DNA of 64,000 nucleotides from Rhyacophila brunnea (Eukaryota > Arthropoda > Insecta > Trichoptera > Rhyacophilidae): NCBI GenBank assembly GCA_022495005.1, contig JAGYXB010000687.1:1612001-1676000 (forward strand), written 5' to 3'. This document shows positions 47,061 through 58,171 of the stretch, piece by piece. How positions within the stretch are numbered: position 1 is the stretch's first letter; each line of letters opens with the position of its first letter. The notes beneath the pieces were generated by a model. The model searched no databases. It was not told where the DNA came from and saw nothing but the letters and a program-made list of their open reading frames with translations. Both the position numbers and the translations under genes were made by a program.

Positions 47061-47215
47061 GTAAATACATAATTCATCGACAAGTTTTTTTTTTTTTTTT
47101 TTAAATAATAGTAACAAAGTTCTAATGAACAAGAAAATTAACATAATTATTCAGTAGGTAAGTTATATTTGAAAACAATAAATAGGTTTAGACTATTTAG
47201 AGTACATTTGCGGAG

Positions 47216-47262
47216 TTTAGAAGCGCCACTTGGCGGCGCCGCTAAGTGGCAGTAACGGTTTC
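47216..47262. repeat. GC-rich palindrome in intron 4
   Basis: GCCACTTGGCGGCGCCGCTA followed by AGTGGC is a near-perfect palindrome standing out in AT-rich intron sequence. It may be a remnant of an element end. Confidence 0.4.
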
Positions 47263-47359
47263 GATGTGCTTCTCAGCGCATTTTCTACAACGTAATTTCG
47301 TCATTTTTAACCAATGAATTGTGCCGATCAATTTATTGTAAAGCACATTTGAGTGCATG

Positions 47360-47470
47360 TCGACCTCAGTCTTGGGTAACTACTCCTGAGACATTCCCAG
47401 TCATAAAAAAATATGCTTCACACCGGACGTAGGGTGCCGTGATACGCCGTGTGTGGTGCGGGGCGGATGT
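47360..47470 (-). repeat. Family F fragment, reversed
   Basis: GAGTGCATGTCGACCTCAGT, then CTTGGGTAACTACTCCTGAG is the reverse complement of the CAGTTACCCAAGACTTAGGT region of the copy at 37430. Only part is present. Confidence 0.5.
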
Positions 47471-47504
47471 GGTTTGGTGGGGACAATAACTTAAATGTAC
47501 CGGT

Positions 47505-47905
47505 CAACCAAACTTGATATCAACCGAGGCCCAGTTTGAGACATTTGAGAATTTTACAGCGTCTTATGGAGAGCAGGTTAATCGGGTGTGATCCCGGTTC
47601 CTCCGTAGAGTCATCATCGAATTCAAATCTTGATATTCAGTATGGCGGAGACGGAGGACATTTAATGCCACCGAGACTAGACGAACCAGTCCAACCATTT
47701 TCTTTTCTCTCTAAAATTTTCTGTCTTCAAGCATCACAGTGCATGGTTGTTAAACCACTCCCGTGCGGCTCCCTATCGGGATAGCAGAGTGAGCATGTAA
47801 AATCTTTTCTTTCAGACACGTTTTAAGCGTCATAGAAGGCGACCCAGTATATCCACTGCTGTACATACAATACATGATGGGTAGAAACAGGGAGTCTTAA
47901 ATCAT
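47505..47905 (+). pseudogene. LINE ORF2 C terminus and 3' UTR (copy 2), in intron 4
   Basis: The line of blocks CTTGATATCAACCGAGGCCC, TTTGAGAATTTTACAGCGTC, CAGTGCATGGTTGTTAAACC, CGTGCGGCTCCCTATCGGGA and ACGTTTTAAGCGTCATAGAA parallels 30493-30900. Translated remnants (ISTEAQFETFENFTASYGE) match ISSKANFEAFEKFAASYGG there. It is more truncated than copy 1 and the frame stops soon after. Confidence 0.72.
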
Positions 47906-49497
47906 TTGTTCCGGTCAACCAATACAACTTGGTAACTTTTCAAAAGTTCGCAATGCGGCGAGTGAAAATGTACTCTTTTCATCAAAGCTTGACATTTAAA
48001 ATCAGAATAGGACTTACAAAGGTCGCTAAACAACTTTGAAGAACGCCTAGCGTTCGTTACAGCATGGTATACGCTCGCATAACGGGTGTGGACACGTGGT
48101 GAACGGTGAAAGGAAAGCTTGTATTAGTAGTGCATCGAAAAGAAACACGGCGATTAGTCATTTATATGTGTATTAAAATGTGTCAAAAACATCGCCACCG
48201 GCGGAAGTAGGCGGTCTTGTGAACCTGCCACCACAGCGCTTCTTTATTACGATGTTAATAGGTGTCGTATTCTATTATATATATTTGAAAATATGGAACG
48301 TTAATGTGTAATCAAGTGTAATGGCTCTGTACGACTAGCTATCTTGGATAAATAGTCAACATCTTCTTCGTAAAATATATTCGATGTAATATGACATTAA
48401 AAAATAATAATAATAAAATCTAAAGGTGGATCAATTATTAAGTCTAGTTTATGTACTGTTAACTGCACCTCATAAAACCATCGAAATGGAGCCAAAACGT
48501 ATGACAATAATGACAAAAATGACAACTTGTTTTCATACAAACTCTGAAAAGATCTACGTCAAATGACAGAAATGACAGAACGCTTCTTCAAGAAGTAGTT
48601 TCAACACATTTGTTTAAAATGGTTATTTTTACGATTCAGATGTTAATTCAAAATAAACAATATTCACAAAGACCACGGCAAGGATAATAAATTAATATTT
48701 TAAATATTACGTTTCAAAGTTGCAAAGATGTCTTCTTACTGCAAATAACATCGTAAAGATGCAAATAAAATTTTCATTCGATAATAATAACGGCATTACT
48801 TCTAATAAATATTTCATTTAATAGTTCCTTATACAATATTATTGTGAATTTATATTAAGTAATAAAAAACATAGGCACAGATAACTCAAAAACTATAAAT
48901 TATGCAATAGTGTATAAAAATAAATTTTGTTTATGTTAGGGGTGCGAAACACCCATGCAGCCTAGCCCTAAATCCTAAGAACCAGCCACCGGAAAATTAA
49001 CTGATCCATAAAGGTGCAATATTTCAAGTAAAATGATTTGTCTCACTAGAATTTTCACAAATGCTATTAAAGATTATTTTGTAAGTTTGGGTTTTCCAGC
49101 TCTATCGATTATCGATACAATGTATAGATCGTTCCAAGTCGCGTTTCCTTATAATTCAAAATGTTATATTATTTAGAAGGTAAAATATGTCATAATTTTT
49201 GTTATGAATATTATTATTTTGATCACAATAAAATAATTTGTCAAATTTATCAAGACTTGGCAACTTTGGGCTGGCACCCGGTCGGCAGATGCCCTTGACG
49301 CGATGTGTACCGCGAGTATACTAGCAAATATAATCACTTTAATGAATCTGATGGAATACTTTATTCAAGTTGATATGATATGAGTATTGCCGACCATTTT
49401 AAGCAATTAGTACTCCAAACCACCGATATAGTAATCTTAAATTATAATTACCAATATCTAGGTATTTTAAATTGTAATTGATGTTTATGTGTTATAG

Positions 49498-49599
49498 ATT
49501 TATGATTGGATGCCTGAATTCTACGATGATCCAAATGATCTACCACAAGAAATGCCCGATGAACTGAAGGCATTTATCAAAGAGTTACCAGCTAATGAG
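49498..49599 (+). CDS. nrv: Na+/K+-ATPase beta, exon 5 (ectodomain linker)
   Basis: The acceptor GTTATAG precedes 34 codons in phase 0: IYDWMPEFYDDPNDLPQEMP then DELKAFIKELPANE. Following LKLNK with I-Y-x-W-x-P and an acidic-Pro stretch is the usual order in insect beta subunits. There are no cysteines, as expected between the second and third disulfides. The donor is AATGAG|GTAAGT, phase 0. Confidence 0.92.
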
Positions 49600-49783
49600 G
49601 TAAGTGTGTACTTAACTATAATATTGTTTCTTTTTTCTACACTGAAATTATAATACGACAGTTAAGTAGTTACATACATAAAAAAAGAATACTTTTGGAT
49701 TTAGAATTAATAGTAAATTAATAGTATACACATAATATAATATAGCTATTATAAAACAAGTTTATTATGTGGTCAGATAAATC

Positions 49784-50175
49784 GGATCTCGGACGATTTG
49801 ACGCCGAACAACTGGACGCCACGCAATTTGAAAATAAATAGACGTTAGGTACTTACAAGTACTTTTAAAAATAAATATTCTTATTTATATTTAAATTATT
49901 ATAATATTATGATTTAATAGTTGGTGAGAATTTAAATATGCACACGTAAATAATGATTTAATCGTGCATATGTTTAAGTTCCAACAAAAAAAAAGAGTTT
50001 TTTTATTTTTATATAAATCCTTAAGCATGGTAATTCTCAATCCGCAATAAAAAACATTGTGTTAAGAGTACAATTAATTAAAGCTACTAAGTAGTAGATA
50101 GAAACTGATTAAAATTCCTCGTGTACGTTCTGTGTACGTGTCTACGACAGTGCGGCGTCCAGTTGTCCCATTCCC
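49784..50175 (+). mobile_element. 392-bp hAT-like MITE (family E, copy 1), in intron 5
   Basis: A perfect 8-bp duplication GATAAATC (49776-49783, 50176-50183) brackets the element. Subterminal ACAACTGGACGCCAC and the inverted GGACAACTGGACGCCGC pair. The whole element is found again in reverse at 60724-61127, itself with a perfect 8-bp duplication, so the boundaries are secure. Confidence 0.92.
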
Positions 50176-50234
50176 GATAAATCAGTATTTTAAATAACTC
50201 ATATATATTAATATTATATTTGTTTATCTACCAG

Positions 50235-50409
50235 AGACAACAAGTTTGGATCTCGTGCGATGGAGACAGCCCCGTCGATAGGGAGCTTTTGAAAACGGGG
50301 GGAATTAGATACGTCCCAAAGCACGGATTCCCCTCGTACTACTTCCCGTACACAAATACAATTGGATACCTGAGTCCACTGGTTGCGATACAATTACTCC
50401 GTCCACCTG
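50235..50409 (+). CDS. nrv: Na+/K+-ATPase beta, exon 6 (C-terminal ectodomain, not the last exon)
   Basis: The acceptor TATCTACCAG is followed in phase 0 by RQQVWISCDGDSPVDRELLK, TGGIRYVPKHGFPSYYFPYT and NTIGYLSPLVAIQLLRPP plus one base. VWxSC is the fifth conserved cysteine, and the GFPxYYFPYxNxxGYLSPLVAIQ block is a strong beta signature (alpha-subunit contact region). The donor is CCTG|GTATGT, phase 1. The family needs about 30 more residues with the sixth Cys (usually ECxAWA), so an exon is missing. If the frame were read past the donor it would continue into intron sequence (GMYINNLLIYF). Confidence 0.95.
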
Positions 50410-52531
50410 GTATGTACATAAATAACTTGTTAATTTATTTTATAAATAGCAACACCACTGGCCACTTTTTAGTAAATAATATAATGCTATGCATTTAACA
50501 CAGCCGTCGACAATAACAAACGTCATCGACAACTCTTATTTTTATTATCATTATTATTTTTATCATCATCAGCCGTGGTCGATCTACTGCTGGATAAAAG
50601 CCTTCCTTAACCCACATCCACCGAACTTAATGGTGATTTGGTTCCTGGAGGTATTAGGGCTTTAGAAATTGTTCAGTCTTCGAGCAACATTTCCGGGATA
50701 TTGCCATTCAGCTCTATGATATCGCGTAAATTGACAATGGCTTCATTTTGGTGAGCATATCAGTGGATTTCGTCCAGTTGTTCAATTATTTAACGAGTTT
50801 CGCATCGATAGAAAATATTCTGGAATTGTACGTTCTTAATAAATTGTTATCGGTAGACAGCCGTTATCGTTCCTCTGGGGATTATTTACATCCTGAACAT
50901 AATCATAATATACCTAATACGCTTCCCTAAATATTATATAAATAGTTCGTTTCAATTAACAAGTTTTATGTTGTTTTTTCGTTATCCCCATTAGTATGTG
51001 TTTGGGATTAAAGTACCTACTTTATAATTAGAAATATTTCAGCTTTCCTAGAAGACTGTTGTGATAAATCTTCCGCAACATTACAATAAATGATCATTAG
51101 TTTATAGTAAATGGTATGGATTATAAATAGAAGGACTCTTTTACGTTATTTCTGTTATGACATTTGAAATTATTTTGCAAGCGCATGTAGTATGGTTAAG
51201 TTGGTAAACTCCACAAATATTAAAATCGCTCAGTTGCCATTCCGATTACTAACGCAACAACGGCCATTTTTTAATTGTTTACTATGATTACTTACTCGAT
51301 TGCAGTTATAAACGGTTTTACACAAATTTTACATGATTTTTCAACTAAATAATAATGTCGAAGTGTAGTGTTAGTAAAGTTGCTGCTTATCTGGTCATCG
51401 TGACGGAATGCCTTTTTATACGCCCTGCAAATTGGTAAATAAATGTCTTAGCAGTAGTGTGAAGCTCTCTGCAAATGAACATGCAATGCAAAGTTACTTG
51501 TATCTAATTTCATATGTAGACCAGTGATCCTTTTTTGGCTTAAATTTAAAACATTTAAGCTCTCTCTAGGTTTTCAATATCTATGTGTTTTACCTATATT
51601 TTTGAAAATACATAAATCTTTATAGGTTTGTATTGTTTATATTAGATATAGTAATGGTTTTGGAAGTGTGCCTATATGATATAAATACTCCACATGGCAT
51701 TTAATACAACAATAATCTGGATGTAAATAATATAGTAATCATGCAAAAGTAGATACTATATTATCAGCTGGTGCATAGAGGAAATTGTGATAGCTTACAC
51801 AACAATTATTTTTCCAAGCCCGCCGAGGGCACGTTTTAAGTTGGTCACGTGTCTCATAAACGTGACGAATAAAACCATTTGAATACTTCCCCGTTTATAC
51901 ACCATTCAATGATAGCCACATAAACTTCGTTTACAATGACTTTATAAAAAGCTTCGTGACAGCTTTGTTGATAAAAATACTGTGTCTCGTTCATAATGTT
52001 GTATTATGGTTTTCTGATAGTGTTAGATAATATCGTTTTTTTAGTAATAAGTAGATAAGTCTGTTTGTAGATAGGAGAAAATGGAACTTCATATGACGAT
52101 AATAATAATGTATTAAAGTGTCGTAATATGTATCGACCGTAGAAAGGAAAAAGGGTGTAACTCTCAGTTTTTTCAAAATAGGTTTTGTTGGATAAGTACA
52201 CGATTAAATACACGCTGTGTCCAAAGATGTTAGCTGCAAACCCTGATTTATTATCTAAATTTAGCTGTCAATTAAAAAAAAACATAGAAAGTGAAGTGGG
52301 AAAAACGACGTAACCATCATTTGTGATGGTTTTTCTTTAATGAATCCAATAATTAATATCAGATTGGTAATATAAAAACCAATTTATTTTTCACCATGCA
52401 CTTCAAGGATATGTCTAATTTGTATTTTAAATTTGATCGAAAACCATAACAAAAACGTTTTTGTGCCTCCTGTAAAATATGATTTGTGACGATTACGCCT
52501 TTTTTCTTGCTACAGTCGATGTTATATATAT
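50410..52531. other. Start of intron 6; RTE 3' tail at 50545-50640, otherwise no gene recognised
   Basis: ATCATCATCAGCCGTGGTCG then ATCTACTGCTGGATAAAAGC at about 50565 is a known style of RTE 3' end read on the minus strand. The rest is AT-rich without motifs. No beta-subunit last exon (ECxAWA-type sequence) was found. Confidence 0.5.
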
Positions 52532-53053
52532 CAGTGGCGAATAGTGGAGGAAGGCTGTTAAGATCCAACGTAAAAGTGCAGACTAAACTTTGTCAGTCAA
52601 ACGTATTTGTTTTCATTGAATTAAAACTAGTGTGTAGGTAGTGTTTGTTCGTTTTCAAAATTCAATTAAACCCTGTCTAATCCAATCCATAGTAGATAGT
52701 AGTAAAAAATATTCGTTTATCTATAAAATATCTAAAATTATGCCATTAAACCGTATTGATTTTAGATATTTTATATATAGAAGAATATTTTTATCGATTA
52801 TAGTTTAGTTTAGGCAGGGCTTAATGAATTTTATAAAAAAACTAACCAACACCATCAGATCTGTAATATGTAATTATAAATTCAACGAAAAAATATAATA
52901 GTAATACTAACGACCGAAGATATTTGGTGGAATTTGAATTTATATTCTAATGGAATAGTACAAAACATAAAATTGAAATAAAATAAGTATGACTGAAAAT
53001 GTGTGCACCATTTTTGTTGGATATTACCAGCCTACCACCACCTCTTGCCACTA
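52532..53053. mobile_element. Family A hAT-like MITE, copy 2
   Basis: It starts CAGTGGCGAATAGTGGAGGA and shares AGGCTGTTAAGATCCAACGT, the CAGTCAAACGTATTTGTTTT block and the central TATCTAAAATTATGCCATTA hairpin with the copy at 3088-3670. The right end (CCACCACCTCTTGCCACTA) has lost the final G. The flanks are AT repeats, so the duplication is not readable. Confidence 0.8.
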
Positions 53054-53099
53054 ATATAATATATTAGTGGTGGTAGGCTGGTAATATCCAACAAAAATG
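53009..53099. repeat. 33-bp perfect inverted repeat at the right end of the family A MITE
   Basis: CATTTTTGTTGGATATTACC then AGCCTACCACCAC (53009-53041) is exactly reversed at 53067-53099. The right arm looks like the tip of a second, truncated family member head to head with the first. Confidence 0.85.
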
Positions 53100-54385
53100 T
53101 TTACAAAAATTATTATATATATATAAAGGAAAATATGGAACGTAAAATATTACAATTTCTCCAAAATTACGAGTCAATTACAAACTACATTGAATAATTT
53201 ATTGAATATATTTGTCTATATTATGTTAAACGTTATGAAAATTGAAGATATATAGATGAAATAATAATTTGAAAAAATGATATAACCACTGACATTTATG
53301 ATGTGACAAATATGGCTTTATACTCAATTTTAACATGACTACGTTTACAACAATACTCTTTTATGGTATTAATACATTTGATGTTATTTTCTAATATGAG
53401 AAAAGACAAGGTATCTTAATGACTAATATTATCTACGCTACGCTCGCAAGATATCAAAAATTCTTTATTTCAGACCTTCAAACAGCACTCCGGCCCTTAC
53501 AACCAGTTGATCAAACAACATGTTATAAAAATACAAATTTATATTGGAGTAAGTAGGTATGTGCTAATTGAATAAAATCATTGGAAATGCACATCCGTGA
53601 CGTAGTATTTATGTACTAGGTATAAAATATTATTCTTTGCAATCTCGCCGTGTTGATTTTGTATTCGTATTAAAACCCTGCTCGTCGTATTTACGAAGAA
53701 CTTTATGACTGTATACGCAAGTTATTTAATTCCGATGGCTTTAACGTCTTATTTAGAGTCTAATAATAGAAATTTATTATCTACAAAAGAGAAAAATGAA
53801 ATACTCTTCGCTTAATACTGCACTAAAGGTAAGTTTTTAATTGTACCATGTCAATGTAGGACACGGATACCTGTTTATTCACAGTCGATTCTAGGTCGTT
53901 CGTAATATTGACGTCCATAGAGAATCTATTAATTTGATTTAATGTTGCATCCAAATATCCGTTTCCGGTTACCATGCTAATCCATTCGTTGTGTGATGTA
54001 TTTTCTAAAGTGAAATTATAAAACCGATAACTGAAAATAATCATGAAATAACTACGTATGTAGGTACCTACCTACCACATAACACATTAGTACAATTCAA
54101 ATAATATAATATAATATACTATTCTACCTATTCATTTTGACCAGGGACCAAGTGCGTACAAAATTGTATATTCTGACTAGAGCAGAGATAAACTATCATG
54201 AATGAAATAAATATAAAACTTTTGGGAGGCAATGAAGTCTCACGAACTCGTAAAAGTATAAAAGCTTTTCCACTAGTCTGAATTCAAAAATAGAGTAGAA
54301 AAAGTGGGTGGACTTTTATAATATAGCTTTCATTTTATAAACTGGAATATAGTACCCATATTATATGTGTGCTATTGTTAACGTC

Positions 54386-54430
54386 CAAGATGGCTGAGCG
54401 GTTAGCTTGCCAGTTTATAATGTCGTGGGA
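54386..54430 (+). repeat. SINE head fragment
   Basis: CCAAGATGGCTGAGCGGTTA then GCTTGCCAG and TGTCGTGGGA match the A-box half of the SINE seen in reverse at 63597-63797. The B box and body are missing. Confidence 0.55.
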
Positions 54431-54632
54431 ATGGAAAAAAATACACATTGTTTACAAAATACACACAATTTTCAACAAAAAATAATGATCTTAGGATCGA
54501 ACGTGGTTTTAAAAAAAATCATATTACAGCATGTGTGGCATTTTAAGGCATTTATCAATTATTGTGAATTGAGATTGAGAGAAGTTTATTTTTCATTTTA
54601 GATAAAGCAGTTAGCTTAAAATTTGTTCTGGC

Positions 54633-54647
54633 GGGGGGGGGGGGGGG
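54633..54647 (+). repeat. 15-base poly(G) run
   Basis: A run of 15 G in an otherwise AT-rich region. It could form a G-quadruplex or be an assembly weakness. Confidence 0.95.
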
Positions 54648-55714
54648 TTATATCACTAATACTTCTTTTGCATACACAAAATAAAGTTGCCCGAATCCTG
54701 GTTTAGATTCCATATGCGAATTGCGGAGTTCATTGAAAATTTACAATGCCTTAATTATTGAAACAATGTTATTGTAGATTACATTTCTCAAAAATTATAA
54801 AATAACAATATGATTATATATATATATACCTATACGTTGTTAAAATAAAATGTATATTACCACGCATTATGTACTATATTATGTAGGGACTCGCTAGTGG
54901 TTTCACCAGGATTAGTTAAAAACAAAAGAAAATATATATACTAACTACAACATACTAATTCGAAATTACTTCAGAAGCACATATTATGGGAAAAAATATT
55001 TACTCGAACGCGCTCCATAGGATTTCGACCAATCGACATTACAAAAACAACGTAAAAGAAAAATTATCGATAGATTAAAGAACATTCTCAATAAATGAGT
55101 GCTCTTTTCTCTTTCTAATTGAGTGGAAAATTTTCATATCTTTTCCCAACCCATACTATTGAGTTATTTAATGAAACGACCAATTTGCGTAATAATTGCA
55201 CGTTTGGGTGCTGGCTACAGGGTGCGTCAAATACATGCCCACTTATCTTAATGGTTAACTAGGAAATGTATGGACACAATATCTATTTTCAGATATGCTT
55301 TCAAATATCTTCAATAACTCATAATTATTGGTAGGTATAGTGTATAGTGACCATATTTTTTTATATTACATATTACCTTAGCGGAAGTAATGGACATACT
55401 GACTTTTTTGCAGATTTTTCTGTTTCCGACCTAACCCGGAAAAAGGTTTTCCGTTCAGACTCCAATTCGTGATATTTAAACCTTTCTTTTTTCCGATATT
55501 TAGCTTCCGATATTTAGCTTTTAACCTTTTCTTGGTTCATGTATTTAATCATTCTTCATGTTTAATTATTCAGAATATTGGTTAACGCATTCTAAACCGA
55601 ATTTAGAATCTCCCTGTAGTTACTTTAATTTTTAATCCATGATGTTGCATTTATTTTTATTATTTCCATGTTCAAACATTTGAATAGTCTTTTATCCTGA
55701 TACATGGAGTAACA

Positions 55715-55980
55715 TATGAGTGGTTCACAAGCATATTCCATATCCATTCCGGTTATTTTAGAGTAAGCTAGGTTCAAACATAATTTTTGAGTATTGCTTA
55801 TTCTGTAAGGGTATGATTTCCCTTACATAATAACTTAAATATACTCAAAATAACACTTCAGAATTGCAATCATACCCTTACATAATTAGAAACACTCAAA
55901 TATTATGTTTGAACCTACTCGTAGCTTACTCAAAAATAACCAGAATGGACTTGTTTCACTATGCTTGTGAAACACTCATA
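55715..55980. repeat. Foldback element (TATGAGTG ends)
   Basis: TATGAGTGGTTCACAAGCAT then CCATTCCGGTTATTTTAGAG, GTTCAAACATAATTTTTGAG and GTAAGGGTATGATT at the left are mirrored at the right (AATCATACCCTTACATAA, CTCAAATATTATGTTTGAAC, AACCAGAATGG, GCTTGTGAAACACTCATA). The arms cover most of the ~266 bases. A family C element begins only five bases further on. Confidence 0.85.
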
Positions 55981-55984
55981 TAAT

Positions 55985-56326
55985 CATGGTCCCCACACCC
56001 TGAAGCGGTCCCCCAGGCTTGGATATTTGGCGGCCCCCTTACCTATCGCTACAAGTAAAGGCAGTGTGTATAGTAGCGTTTTCCGAACGGTGAACGCGGT
56101 AAAATTAAAGTGTATTTTTAGCCACTTTTTGTAGTTTTTAATACATTCATTGGAATTATGGAGATATCGATTATCAACATATCCGTTATTTACAAATCAT
56201 AACGTCATTGAAGAAAAATAGCGCCGCAGGCGACATTTTTAATATTAGAGCAAATTCGTGATGTGTATATATCTCGCCACACCGGGCCCCCAGCCTAGAG
56301 CCCTGCCAGCCCCTTGTAGGGGCCAT
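55985..56326 (+). mobile_element. GC-core hAT-like MITE (family C, copy 4)
   Basis: CATGGTCCCCACACCCTGAA, GCGTTTTCCGAACGG, the core TAGCGCCGCAGGCGACATTT and CCCAGCCTAGAGCCCTGCCA to GTAGGGGCCAT follow copies 2 and 3 in order. The right terminus has lost its last G, and the duplication cannot be read because the left flank is the foldback element. Confidence 0.85.
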
Positions 56327-56804
56327 AAGCAATAAACATATTTCACATAAGCTCTTACATCCATTTTAAAATGTGTTAGCCGCCATATTTTATCAGGGCT
56401 TAACAATACCTACCTTTCATAAGAACTACTAAATTAGTTATTGAATTTGAGTTGCGAAGAATTATTAAAATTTGACTGATACAACTAGGTATACTAATCA
56501 AAATAAGCAATTCAAAGCGTAACGTTTTTCGTGAAAATGCTATAGTTATCGCCTTTAACATTGGTTTTGAATAAAGATTTTTGTGTTAGGTAATACATTA
56601 TACATAACAAATTAACACGAAGTAGTGAAAAGAGTGCCTCCAATAATTGATATCAACTGAATAAACGAGGGATTCTAATTTGTATGCAAACACAGGAATG
56701 ATTTTCACTTAGGATACTTGATATTAAAAAAAAAATTAACCCAATTACTAAAACTTGCAACGTGCAGTAGTGCGTGAGATGATAAAAAGGAATAGCGCTT
56801 GTTG

Positions 56805-57215
56805 TAACAGTGGTTGGATTTACTTGCACCAATAGTGTGTATTTTAAACTACTTATAACTGTTTACACGTAAAAGTGCTGATTATCTCGCCAATCTCATT
56901 CTTTGAGAGTAAGCGAAACACGATGTTGTCTTCATATAGTAGGTACTATTTGCAGGTCGTGAAAATCGGTTAACCTCAAAATGAGTCTCTGCACGGTGCG
57001 TTTGATTTTTTACCGGCAGGTTTGCCACTATAATTCTACTACGCAGGCGCAGATATCGAATAATCCCAACTGTCGCGTGAAAATTCAGAAGCTTCCGAAC
57101 TTTTTTGATTTAAGCATGCAATATTGCAATTTGCATGGTAATACATGTTTACACGTGTATTTCTTGTTATGGCCTCGATAATACGTACTGTCAGCAGTAA
57201 ATCCATGCACGTACT
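56805..57215 (-). repeat. Dispersed repeat family G, copy 2
   Basis: Reverse-orientation match to 42846-43250 over about 400 bases with many substitutions. The minus frame at 57224-57039 (61 codons) parallels that at 42857 but stops at two TAG codons. Not recognised as a known family. Confidence 0.7.
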
Positions 57216-57239
57216 TAATGCCATACTTCTATACTAGGT

Positions 57240-58171
57240 AGGCTCCTACTTAATGAAATTATTGGTACCTACTGCTGTCTGTCTGCCATTCCCGTTGGAT
57301 CAGTTAGAATTCAAAAACGTCTGAACCATGACTACAGTGTTAGTACTAATTTAGTTTCGATATGTTTTCAAATTATAAATCTAAGACGTTCACAACATAA
57401 CATTTTAAAATAAAGAAATTTTATTGAAACAGTAGAAAAACAAAGAAATAGATGCAATATTGAAAAAACAGTTGCTATAAAGACTAAATACAAAAATTAC
57501 AAAGTAGATACATTTCAAAAGGTTAGGAAAATAGCGCACCAGATAAAGTGATCAAATAACAGCCGTGGAGAGGTGAAGTGAGGTGCGAGTACACTACAGG
57601 GGCGGGCGTTTACATCCAAACATTGTCGAATAACGCACTTGCAAAGTAAAGTGGTTAAATAGCAGCGTTATTGTGTATAGGTGTGGTGCGGGTAGAGGGA
57701 CGCGCTCCTGATTCCAACCGCTGTCTATCTCTGATAATTATTGATATTATTTTTGTAATAATAATTGCTCCCTCTTTCATAAAATGCTATTGGGAGACAA
57801 TAATATAAGTATACCCTATATACATGTTAATATATCTTCATCTTAATCACTATCAATCTTGCTGTGCTAGGCAAAGGAAGGTCTCTCCTGGCTGTTCAGA
57901 CACTCTTCTTGGTCCTCGGTCTTTCGTTGTCACGTTCTTTCCGATAAACTTGATTGATTATCTCATCGATCATATTATAGGATATGAATTTATTGGAGAC
58001 AGTCCAGTGAGGTAGCTATAAATATTGGCCACATGCAAAAATTATGTGAGGACCCCCCCCCCTCAATGTTTCGTAAAAAAATGTCCTTTTAGCCTTTCCT
58101 TCCTATTTTATCGCTCCGATTCAATCTGATTTTCCATTCAAATGTAGAGAGGTTTTGGTAAATGGTATAAT
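57240..58171. other. No gene recognised
   Basis: A mixed-composition stretch. GAGGTGCGAGTACACTACAG and GGGGCGGGCGTTTACATCC near 57580 are unusually GC-rich for the window but carry no motif I can name. A 10-base C run is at 58053-58062. Confidence 0.4.

Larger units (their letters stand above)
15955..50409 (+). other. nrv: Na+/K+-ATPase beta subunit gene locus (six coding exons seen, 3' end missing)
   Basis: The locus encodes the glycosylated type II membrane subunit that pairs with the catalytic alpha subunit of the sodium pump at the plasma membrane (family knowledge). The six exons add up to 293 complete codons plus one base, against roughly 300-325 residues in insect relatives. Intron phases are 1,1,1,0,0 and the open last donor is phase 1; all splice sites are GT/AG. 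Five of the family's six extracellular cysteines are present. The sixth, near the C terminus, lies in an exon I could not find before the right edge. Intron 1 is about 28.4 kb and full of mobile-element remains. Which nervana paralogue this is cannot be told from here. Confidence 0.9.

Noticed and set aside
53474..53549. The last exon of the pump beta gene
   Set aside because: Good splice signals, but the translation lacks the conserved C-terminal pattern, so I kept it as a lead and not as a feature.
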